From positions 206,138,546-206,202,545 of the forward strand of contig NC_080670.1 in the NCBI RefSeq assembly GCF_030247195.1: a stretch of 64,000 nucleotides of DNA, in the 5' to 3' direction. Both the position numbers and the translations under genes were made by a program. Below are positions 37,801 to 49,800 of the stretch, one piece after another. The DNA comes from Topomyia yanbarensis (Eukaryota > Arthropoda > Insecta > Diptera > Culicidae). Below the pieces are notes generated by a model. It saw only the letters and a program-made list of their open reading frames with translations, was not told the origin of the DNA and searched no databases. Each line of letters starts with the position of its first letter. The first letter of the stretch is position 1.

Positions 37801-40800
37801 CGACAGCGAGCGATCACGGTTTGGTCAGACCTATCCGGCAAGGATTTCCTACTTGTGGTCGCCACAGATTCACCAGGAAGCAAAACTCGCAACTAGCGCA
37901 CACAGCATGCGCAGGTTGCCGCGATATAAATAATAACGTTTAAACGAGCCGGGGGAAAGTTTAATCACCGCGTAGTCGCAGACATGCTTTCAAACGGGGA
38001 AGGTGACTTTTTGTTTGGTCGAACGAGTTTTGTTTGAACAATCACCGACCTTCGGAAATCAGTCGAGTGGATACACACAATTCACTCATAAAAATAGGGA
38101 AAATAAAAAAAAATGACTAACCTCGACGGTAAATCCTTGATGACGGCATCGTTGAGAAAACCGGCGCGCTGGCAACGTTGTACGAACCTATCCAGGATGG
38201 AGTAGGCCAGTGGAATGTCCAGCACGATGTCGGTCATGTCGTCGTAAACGCGACGGAATCCCTGCTCCATCTGTTCCGGTGTGACCATGCAAGCTTCGTC
38301 CAGTGTTTTGAACAGCGTACAAAATGCTTCCTCTGTGGACTCGTTCAGCGCTTCAAGCGCAATTACGATGGCCTACATCAGGTTTTTAAATGTATTTTAG
38401 AATCGTATTTATGAGTTAATCAAAACTGAAACTTACCTCATAAATCAGTTCATGGTGGAAGTGCGGCACCTCAAGCTCCCGGATCGAGCGCTGCGCTTCC
38501 TCGAGATCACGCGACAGCAGGTATTCCTGCAGCAACATCGCCATCTGGCGAGTGATGGTCTGCACTGGTCGCAGTGCACCGCCAACACCCCACACATCGT
38601 CCAGATGGCCCCAGCCCTGGTGCATCGAGAGCAACCCGTTGGCCCGGGCCAAGGCTTCCCGAGCTGGGGCACTGAGCGTACCGCTGTCCCTCTCGACATC
38701 GTACGCGTACTTTGGCGGTATGCAGTCATCCGCGACGGCACGGGCAATGAAGTTGCCGAGGATGTGCGGTGCCTCGGGCGTGTCCAGAATCAGGTCCGGC
38801 ATGTTCGCCAGTAGTATGTCGAAGCCTGGAAAATAAATAATGTTAGAGAGTGACGATTTGGGTGCAGAGTGTTGCAATATTTTTTTCAATCGATTCCCAA
38901 TAAATAAGTAAGTATAAAAGTATTACAAAAATTGGGTTTAAATATCTACCAAAAATGCGTAAGCTGGAGAAAATTCAGAGGCGATCCCAGAGTAAAATTT
39001 TTGAAAATTATTGAGATTGTGAAAATCAGTCTACCTTCTCATCGCGCTCTAAACAGAAACCAAATTTACCCAGTGCTAAGAGAGATACATTGGTGAATAT
39101 AATAGCTTCCACTTTATAAACTTTGCATAGCTTGTGACTAGCTATATTGTGTCTAAAGAAATGAGTGCAGATCTTAAGCAATTAGCTGCTCCAGTTTGGG
39201 CAATCTGCACTAATCTGAATTTTTCGACATGGCCTCGAAGACCATTTTTTCGGGAAGTACTGATACTGATTATCCCAGTAGAGTCGTCCGTTTCGCGAAA
39301 CAACATGCAGCACACCGCGTCAAATTCGAAAATGTTAAAATATGGATGATGATATCATCGAGGTACGACTACACGATCTGGCACGGCGTACCACTAATAA
39401 CGTAATTAAACAGCTCATATCAAATTACGAACTTTAACGCGTTCGACACAACATACTTCCTCCTACCTGATCCTTCAACTTAAAGACAATGGTGTTGTAT
39501 ATACTCAGAAAACGTTGATTACGCACCCGGGGCAGACCCTCTAGTATCAATTACGGAAAACCATGCAAGGTTGTTAAGGAAAATTCATCTACTACAACAG
39601 AGACCAGCATACAACCAGCTTACGCTAAATCTCACTCAACTCAACAAAGATTGCACCTAGAGCCTGCAAACCAACAACATGCCGGCGAGTTGTAGTGGAT
39701 AACGCTGCTAATGAATAAAAAAATCAATAATAACACGCAGCAGCAAACTGCGTTTAATATGATCCAACAGACAATAAATGAATGCTGTTGTTTTACCTTT
39801 AATTTTTTTTATTCAGTCAACCTAATGCATTGAGCCATGTCCAATTAATTTTAATTGTTTATCACTATTTAGCATTTAGCGACGTGTCACCAGGTGGTGG
39901 GCTCGATCCGTTCCGCAAAACAAATTTTGTAGAATCGAACGGGGGCAACTTTCTGACAGATAGACCAAATGTTGCGCATGTTTGGCTAATAGAATGTGCA
40001 ATGTCGTGTCCTCTAGATTGTTTAATCCTATGGAATATTCTCTGGCGATTATGTCATTGAACTAAATTCTGTCTTCTTTCGTATTGCCATGAACGTCTAC
40101 TAATTCTGCAACGATTTAATTGAAGTTATTTTATTTCATAAATTTATGAACGCAGAATATTCCTGTCCCTCTGGTCTTATTCTTCACGTTCTTGCCCAGG
40201 GCCCGTGCGTAATTGATCGCGATCGCAAAATCCATCTGAGGGTGAGATAGATGTCGAACAAGATTCGTCATCAAAGACTTCGATTCTCCGTTTAAAGCCG
40301 CACACATTGACCTCCGTCGAACCAGTTGTGACTTTTTTCCGGTCCGGACAAAAAGCGCTAAATATTCTGCAGGTTACTAAAGACCAGATGATCACGCTTG
40401 AAAATCGAAATTTAAAAAGTTTGCTCAGTTGAAGGTAATGGTTTCCAGACTAAAGCAAGCAAATGGCATTTCTGAAGGCAAGATCCTTACGAAAGAGTAC
40501 CACGTTTATGTACCCGTCCATATAGTTAAGATAAATGGCGCGGTTTCCAATTTGAGTTTTGCAATCCTGAATCTGTTGGAACACCTGGGCGCAAATCCAT
40601 GCCGACAAAACGTTAGTGCCAGTTTCTGAAGAGACGAAGGCCAAACGCACCCATGACTACTCATCAGCAGGAACACACCTACAGTCACGGTCGTGGAATC
40701 TGCTGCCCAGAATGTCGCTGATGACAGCTTCGCGATTTTATCCGCCTTAAAAATTCTGATTTTCTTGCCACGCGAACAGATTCCTTGCCGAATCGCAAAT

Positions 40801-43800
40801 TTTTATTGAGCTTATCCGAGAAAGGAAACTTGAGTCTGCCAAGAACCAGAGTGACAAACAGCCTTACATAATTTGAGCCGCGGGATTTGCTTGAAATTGG
40901 CTGTCGCATAGGTTTCACCGGCGTTTAATCGAGTTTTGTCATCACCTAGTCGCACAGCTTACGGGCACGTTTTCTGTCCCCTGTTTGTTTGAGAATTCGA
41001 TTGTGTTGTTCATTTGCTTGGTAAAATTTAGTATTTATCTCGCAGACGGATTCTTCGCACGGTATAGCGGATAACATTCAGTTTTTTCCCAAATTATAAT
41101 CCGAGATGTTGGCATCAACCTTGCTTTTACGAATGACATTCAAACGCTGTTAGCGATAAACAATTCCACTCCGCCCTTTGGTTTGCACCTTACGAGAAGT
41201 TGTGAGAGTTTCGATATTACTATGTCTCACCAGCAAACAGAACTTCTCTCTGGGGACATCGAAACTTTTAAGCCGTTTAAGTGTCATCGTATCCCAGGGA
41301 TGGCATAAGGGTTTGTGCATTGGGCCGGAGTCCCAAGGGTTGCAGGTTCGAATCCTGTCTCTAAGAGGATTTTTTTCACATAATTGATTTCGCTTAACTC
41401 ACCATTTCGATCTATTTTCTCCGTTGGATACCACCAAAATAGCTCGTTTAAGTGTGGTCATAACTAGTGTTCCCAATTTTTAATTAGCGTCAGTCTGATG
41501 CCTTTATCAAGTACCAGATTCTGAACTCGGTCCATAGCCGCTTGTCTTCATCCTCTCAAGCGATTAATACTTTGTTCTAGTCGCCTTGAACGCTGTGCAC
41601 ATCATTGTATTGTATCTGCCGGATTGGAGATGTAACAAACTTCGTAGCGTTGTTGTGCGGCACTCAAACGATATGCCCCGCCATTCGTACCTTTGGCTAC
41701 ACACTCTATTGCCTAATCAGTTCGATAACTTCTGCACACCTTAACTGTCGGTAAAATTTAAGCCCAGTTCGCTTGACATCCTCGGATGTTATATTAAATA
41801 ACTGGTAGAACAGTCCATCAATCTTGTTTTAGTCCCATACGTGATTCGAACGGGTTGAAGAAACCGCTCGACACAATACCGTACACCATCCATCATAATC
41901 TTAATCAATCTAGCCAATTTCCCGGAAGAGCCGTTCTTGTCCAAGATTTTCCACAGCTATCCGCCGTCCAATAGGTCACGTGCAGCTTTTAAGTCGATGA
42001 ATAAGTGATATGTCGCGACCTAGTATTCACGACTTTTTTGTAGGATTTGCGCACAGCAGTGATTCGCAGCCTGGGGTCCCCTAGGGGGGCGCAAAAAATT
42101 TTCTGGGGAACCGCGTGGAACATTCAAACCGTTGTATATTCGATTTTGCCAAGAAAGTTTGTCCGGATTCCGCACTGGCACAGAAGTGCTACCGGGCTGC
42201 GTCCGCTCACGATAACGCGAACGACACACCGTTATAGATGGTGGAGTTATCATTTGCCCTCTTGTCGTGTAACAATAAAACCCCAGGACCAGACAGAATC
42301 AAGTTTAACTTGTTAAAGAATTTGCCAGACTCTACCAAGAGACGCTTGTTGAATGTATTTAATAAGTTTCTTGAGGGTAATGTTGTCCCTCATGACTCGA
42401 GGTAAGTGAAGGTCATCGCCCTCCAAAAACCAGAAAAACCAACCTCCGACCACAACTTGCATCGACCGATTGCAATGCTGTCCTGTATCCGGGAGTTGTT
42501 GGAGAAAATGAAGTTGAAGCAAATGGCTTACTGTCAGATACAAAGTTTGGCTTCCGAAAGGCAAAGGGACGAACGATTGCCTTGTGTTGCTCTCAACAGA
42601 AATTCAAACGGTCTATGCTAGCAAAGTGGAAATAGCATCCGTTTTCTTGGAAATTAAGGGGCATATTTGAATCAGTTTCTATCAAAATTCTGAGAAACTG
42701 CACCAGCATTCTTGCGTTAGTCAGCCTGCTACCTCACTCCACGTCCCAAGCGATAGAGTCATGATAGCGAATTAGCGTTGATCTAAGCGGTTACGAAGCG
42801 TTTGTTTGTGGTATCCACCGCCTCACGAACAGGTAACCGTCCATCATTTGGATTTCCGCCATTCCGGCATTATCCGTCACCCAGTGACCACTATCGAACG
42901 GAACACGACTCTGCAATAACGAACGCAACGTCGCACAACAGAAAAGAATCTGTTGTCGACTGCTACGACAGCTTCTATGCAATATCGCAATCATTGAGAT
43001 TAAGCGAAGATATCTCCATCATTATTGGTCTACCTTCGCATCTTTATAGGCAGGGCATCTGAAGCCACCCATCGTGTGGGTCGTTTCCGTCGTCCGGTTT
43101 GCAGATCAGGCACCTTGATTGCTTCGTGTAGTCTCTAGAAACGTGACATTTTCCTCGTCTGATGTCCGAAGTCCAAGCAACTGAAGCATCTCTCCATATA
43201 CTTAGAAACTCAAGAAGCGACTCTCTGTGAGCCGATCGTCCAACTTTAATCTTGTCGGTGGCAACGTCCACCGGTAGTCGAATCGTTATATCTAGGTTGC
43301 ACTATTTGATCAGTTCCTCCTTGATCGGGTTTTTGTACAGTCCCTTGCACTCAACCACGGCTTCCCGTGACACAGCTGTCACGTTCGCTTCGCTGCCCAA
43401 GGACCTACCGCGACCTGCTCGAGCTCTTCAACTCGAAGATAATTTCACTTTTCTGAGTTGTACCTCGTTTTAACGACATTCTTGCCCAACTCATTCCGCT
43501 CCGGGTCATCTAGCGCTCTTTTGAGTAGAGCCGCGTACGATGTCTTATCGTTCGATTCGACACTTGAATCTTTCCCGAGAATACTGTCGTCTTTCTCTTC
43601 TGTTCCTTTTCTGTATCTATCGTACGCCGCCGTTTCTTTTCGCATCGCCTACTGTCTTTCCACGATGCATCAGCAACGGTCTTTTCCAGCGTTTCTCTGA
43701 TCGACAGTGGACTTCAGCTCACTCTTGTTTCTTCGGGTTCTCTTGTTCCTGCGGGGTGTCCCTCACTGTTTTCTCCTAGTGAGTATTGCGGTGACTCATC

Positions 43801-46800
43801 GGTGTCTTCTTAGCTCACTCGCTTTGACCGCATTGGTCACCTACAGCGGCCATTGCGTGTTCTGCGGCGTACTTCAGAACTTTCTCAGCTCTGATCAACG
43901 GTATCTTCTACTCACGTTCAGCAGTTTTTTCGGCAGATTAATTTCTCGGCACTAGTGCTTGATCGTGGCGTGCACATTATGCTTGGTCTTCACGAACTCA
44001 TAGAGCTCGTCGATCTCTTTCCTCACCTCCGTCAAGCACGACTTCCCAAGATGTTAGTCATTCTGGGTGGTGTTGTCATTTGATCTCAGACTGAACTCTC
44101 GACCCACCGGATCTGGTAAAATTTCGAAAGTATCTTGAGGCCTGCCAAGATTTCACACGGGCGAAGGCAGTCACAGCGTTGGCCTACTTTCCGTTTCCAG
44201 TCGATGTCACGCTGCCTTACTTAGAGACTAGAACAGCATGACTGTCAGCCCAAAATGGATATCTTTTTCGTGATGCGTGTCCTGTTCGTTGACGTTCGCC
44301 ATTACCAGCATGCTGTAATTGAGATCCTACTGGCATCCCGTACAAATAAATACCATTCTAGAAACGTTTTGACTTTTGGATGGGCCTTTGGAAGGTATGG
44401 CGGCATTCCAGAGTAGATAGTAGAGAGTAAGCTCAGTAACCGAGGGATGATTAAATCTCAACTCAACTGAAATCTTTTCCAGATGGATATTGAAATTTCA
44501 AGCTTCTGCGCAACAAACCGAAAAAAAATATAGATCGCGAACAAAATCGATCTTCACAAGCAGTCTTATATCGTCGCCTCCGACTGTGCAGTGAAATTAA
44601 CAAGCCAAAGAAAATAGAAGTTCCTGTAAAGCAAAAAATGCAATTTCGATTGGCTTAAACAACTTCGTTTTTGACCTACACAGTACACGACGTTGAACTA
44701 TTGGTAAAAGTGAAAACGAATCTTAATCTCAACGAAGTGATATGTGTACATACAGTTACACCACGTGTGAAACTGCGTATATATAGCGTTTAAAAGTTTA
44801 GCCCAAGCAGAAAATTGCAATGGCGAAGACCAACATACAAAACGGCGTCGAATATGGCAACGTTAAAGCCAAGATCCTGTATGTATGGATGATGATAAAT
44901 TGAAGTGCGCTTACACGACCTAGCGCCGTGAGCTAGACCAGAAAACATTAATAGATTTATGTCGAAATACGGAGAAGTGGTATCTGTTATAAACGATACT
45001 TGAGGAAAATTGTTCCGTCGCATTTTCCACGGCATCGTATTGTTCAAATGTTGACAAATAGCGCTGTGCATCTTCCCTGGTCAGATAAAACATCCCTGTA
45101 CTCACAACGAAATTACGATTGGTCTAGTATCTCCAAACCAACAACCAGCACAATAAGTGCCGATAAAGACGAATTAACAATAGTGACATAACAACGATTC
45201 CCATAGATTTAAGAATGCTTGTTCGTATTTCGGTCGAATTTCTTGAATTGTTTCGATCAAGCAGCTTTGATGTTTGGTGTTACCGGTTCAGGTTCCAGGG
45301 GGTCCTACGGATCGTAAGTCAACGGTTTATTGTGTACCGTGTTCAATGCCTTGCACAATGCAGTACCCAGCACCAAGTCTGTATTGTGTATCTCACAGCA
45401 AGTCACTTGCTTCGAATCAATTGTCGAGAGGCGTAATAGGATCATTTTCTTGAACAATCACAATGCAATCGGTCGATACGAGTTGTGGTCGGAGGCTGGT
45501 TTTTGGATAGCGATGTCCTTCACTTGCCTCCAATCATGTACCCTGAAGAAATATTAAATAAATCCAACAAGCGTCGCTTGGCGAAATCGAATATCCAACG
45601 GTTTGAATATTCCACGCTCTCTTTGGTATCGTTTTGGTTTCCCATGCGCCGGACTGTGCTCCAAAGAGTGCTCATCGATGTTTCTCTCGTTAGTTCGTCA
45701 ACGAACCGGAGTCAGGAGCTATGCTTCTTGGCTTTCATTAAGTTCTTTTTTCGCGTTTCGTGGAATATTTGTTTTTCGTAAGAAAAATGCATCCAGAAAA
45801 ATTTTAGAATCCCGTTTTAGACTGAGCTTCTGTAAAATAGAACTTGGAATTTTTTATTGCCCCAGAAAGTGCTGGGTTGTATCTCAATTTCCCAAAACCA
45901 GGAGGTGTTATCTTCGAATTTGTAGCAGCACATGTGATTGATGAATGATTTTTCATATTGTACACTTGCTTGGGACAATCTAGGGCCCTCTCGAGGAAGT
46001 TCGAGTGACGTTGGACTAGGCTTTTTCTTAGAATTTCGGAGGCAAAGAATGTGAACAAGAGAGCGAATGGGCTTTCGGTGATAAGTGGCATAGCCCTATT
46101 AAGCACTTCTGCGTAAGAGCGTCTAAAGCGATCTTTGGCGGATCGCTTCAGTTTACCAGCGCAAAGTTTGTATGCTGGGCATTTCAAAAGTGCATGCTGA
46201 TTCTCCCCACTGCAAACATACTTCTCAGAATCATCATCCGCATGGCGTTTACCGCACCGCTGCTTGTTGCTACAGTAGGTGGCCGTATGATCTAGCCGCT
46301 TCCAATTGGAATAACCCATGACTCGCGGTACAAACAGACGCACAGGTAGACGACCACATCCTACTTCAATGTAAGGGTGCTACAGCGTGGCGTCGAGATG
46401 CTGAGCTGGGGCTGACATAAGAATGCGATATGCGAGAAGCCTGCTTGCTGTAAAGTAAAGGGATGATGTTAGAGTGAAAGCTCCGAACGGATCTGCGCCG
46501 ACTACCTGATTTTACTCTGACAGACTAGATTTGATATGCTGCAAACAGGTTTCTCGCATCTTGCAGCCTAACAGCCACTGCTCGGCTTCTCCGTAAGCGG
46601 TCTAACTCGGAAGTGCAGATCCGGTGAAAGTTACGCAAAACGAGGATGATAGACACTACTTTCCATTTTCGATGGACATTGAGTACAATTGCTTTCCCTT
46701 CAAAATAACTGGTTGAAGCTTGACGTTTTTAAAGTGACCAACACCGTCCTTCATCAGAACATCGACAGTTAAATCCGTATCACTCACAACACCGTCAATC

Positions 46801-49800
46801 TCCACATTTTGGGAAGGAATGTAGACACCATACTCCATCGTGAAGGGGCTACTGCTGACCTGTTTCAAGTCAATAACGACTACGCGCAGTTAATCTGACT
46901 GAACCTTTCTAATCTCGGTCACGGCCAAGTACCGTTTCATGAACTCCCGAGCGACAGATATACTGTTCAATGGTTTATTTTTGGGCCGAAAGTACACCAC
47001 CCAAGGGCCACTTCACCGTCCACTATGTGTTTGTTGTGTGACCATGATCAAACTGGGTCGTTATCAATCGGTGACAGCCATACAAATGTGACCTGTGTTT
47101 TTTTTGGTCACAATAAATCCGTGGTCGCTGGGCCAGCTTAATATAGACCCCTAGAAATTTTGTTATATTTGTAAATATTGTCAGTAAATGTCTAAATGTG
47201 AAATAAATGTCATAGCTTCCATGTTTACATGTTTGAAGGATGCTTATTTCATGTTTAGTAGTCTTCGGTTGGTGCCCGTCAGTATTTATTCATTTATTTA
47301 TTTATATATTTATTTATTTATTTATTTATTTATTTGCTCGTTATTTATTTATTTATTTTCTTGTTATTTATATATTTATTTGTTCATTTGTTTATTTTGT
47401 GAAAATTATACAATGTAAAGGTTATGCATGCAACCAATCCGATCTAAAAATTCAAATAAACTTTTTATCGGGGCACCAACCCATACATGTTTGTAAACAA
47501 CGTTTTCCCCTGCTACGATGTATACGAGAAAAGGTCATCGATCGCGAGTGGAGATGGTTTCCGGGGGCACGTGGGAGATAAAAAGGGCTTCCCGCGTCGA
47601 AAACGAGAAGAATTAAGAAAGTTCGGTCCGAGGAGTGATGACCCGCAGCAGCGTAGTCCCTTCGTCATACTGGGATAGTGCGTTTCACTCGTGATACGAA
47701 AATTGAAGTGGGATCTGAAAGATCCGAAGCACGATCCGCCAGAATCACTACACGATCGTTAACTTCTGGCAGGATCAATCGAGTGGGGTCAAAGTGTAGG
47801 CAAAGCCTAGAATAAACTTTTCACCCAGTGCGAGTGCCAGATTGTGGTCAAATGACGCCATTACGGGAGACGACTGGTGTGAAGTTTAGATTAAAACAGC
47901 TGTAAACCCCACTCGATAGTGCAAAGACGCGCGCGAAAGTTTATGTGCAGTGTACCACTCCCGGACCTTTACCGAAACGCAGGCCAACGTTACACGGCCG
48001 AGTTGCCGCCGCATCTGGATATCGACCGACGGAAGTACCCGGTCTGAAAACGTCACCCACTGTTCCTGTCCCTGTTTGCCATCGCCGTCCCGGAAACCAA
48101 TGGAAGCTGTATGTCGACCAACGTTCGCCCCGGCCGCAACGAAGTGAAATGATTGTACTGTGCGCAAGTATTTTGTTAAATTTGTTAAATAAATGTAAGG
48201 TCTTCTCGTATTAAGCTGTTTTATATTCAGCTGTGATGTCCTTGAGTTAATTTAGTCCGCTAGTTTGTTTTCATAAATTTGCCCAGATACCACGTATTGA
48301 GGGAAGAAAGTCCACTAAGTGAAATTCTCCTGGAGACCGCAGTAAACGACCCAAATGCTCATGTTGAAGTGTACCGTAAACCGTAGTGAAAAGTGTGAGT
48401 CCGCGTAGCATTCGTAAAGCAAATCGTAACACAAAGGCGGTACCAAATCGGATGGATGACACACCTAGTCGAGCTCCCAAAAGACAAGTGTGAGCGACTG
48501 TACGAAGCAATCCACTGCGCGATTGGGATGAGCTGAGTGAAAAATGAAATGCCTTCGGAGGGCCTTATATGCTCTATTTAGGATAGGGACCATCAATTTG
48601 AATCGAGGCACAACGAAACCACCTTTAAGATACTCTCCCACGTTCTGTTTAGCAAACTACACCAATTGGCTGAATTTTTTGTCGACGAATATGGGTTTCA
48701 AGCAGGATCAACAACGACGGGCCTGTTATTTACGCTGTCAAATCATGGAAAAATTTAGGGGCATACGGACCCACCATATGTTTATGGCTTTCTGACAAGA
48801 CTATCTAAGCTGTTACGCTTGATGGACTGAAGCAGGGCTGTACCATCCGACTTGTTGCTAAGCATGGCATTCTAAGGTGCGATAGAACGACTTAGTGTGC
48901 AGAGTTGTAACTATCATCGGGAACTATCTCTCATGCCTACGAGACGATCGCAGCGCAGTGGAAGAGGCATTTGTGTCTTACAAAAGGAAGGCTTAATATA
49001 AACTCTTACAAGACAAAGAACATGGTAGCTGATAGAGAACGGAGTAGTTTGAACGATGTTAAAGTGTGGGGTAAAGTACGATGTGACCGACAAGTTCGCA
49101 TATCTTGGAACTCTAGTGACATTCAATTAAAATACGATACGAGCGCTCACAAAACTTGCCCTATACAAATCGCTGATAAGCCCGACTGCTCTGTATGGCC
49201 ATGAAACATGTTCGTTGAAGGAGACAGACTATCCAGTGATCGCGACAGGAATTCAAAACTCAATAGTCGACACAATCCAAAATGAAGAATGGCACTGAAG
49301 CATGAATCATGAGTTTGTTTATGAAGTTTTATCAGTTTTATTATTGTTAAAAAATAGGTTGTAACATTGGAATCAAGTTTCAGATAAATTAAGTTGTATC
49401 AGTTGATTTACCCAACTGACCCTTTGTATCAGGGCGTCCAAAAACACGTCTACCAGTTGCGACATCGTAAAAAAAATAATAGAGCATCCTACGCTGATGT
49501 TCACTGAAATGAATTCCAGAAAACATAAGTCGTCCTATTTCGCTTACTTCAGCTGTTAGCCCGGGAAACGCAGAAGCTATTTAATTTTCTGCCATGGTGA
49601 TCCAGCACCACAGTCACTTCATATGTTTGATTTTTTCAAAAGTGACAACACGAAGCAAAACTGCCCTGCGCAGAATATCAATAAACCAACCGGCCTTCCA
49701 TTTTTATACATTAAATTAGGCATTCGTGCTACATGTCCAGCCAATTTTAGTCCATTTGCTCAATCAAATAATTTCATATTTTTTTCAAAGATCCGAAAAA

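Noticed and set aside
38452..38836. Plus-strand frames of 94-120 codons
   Set aside because: They are antisense shadows of Pdcd4 exon 2.
47188..47581. Hydrophobic Ile/Tyr/Leu frames resembling a membrane protein
   Set aside because: They translate a TTTA low-complexity tract.
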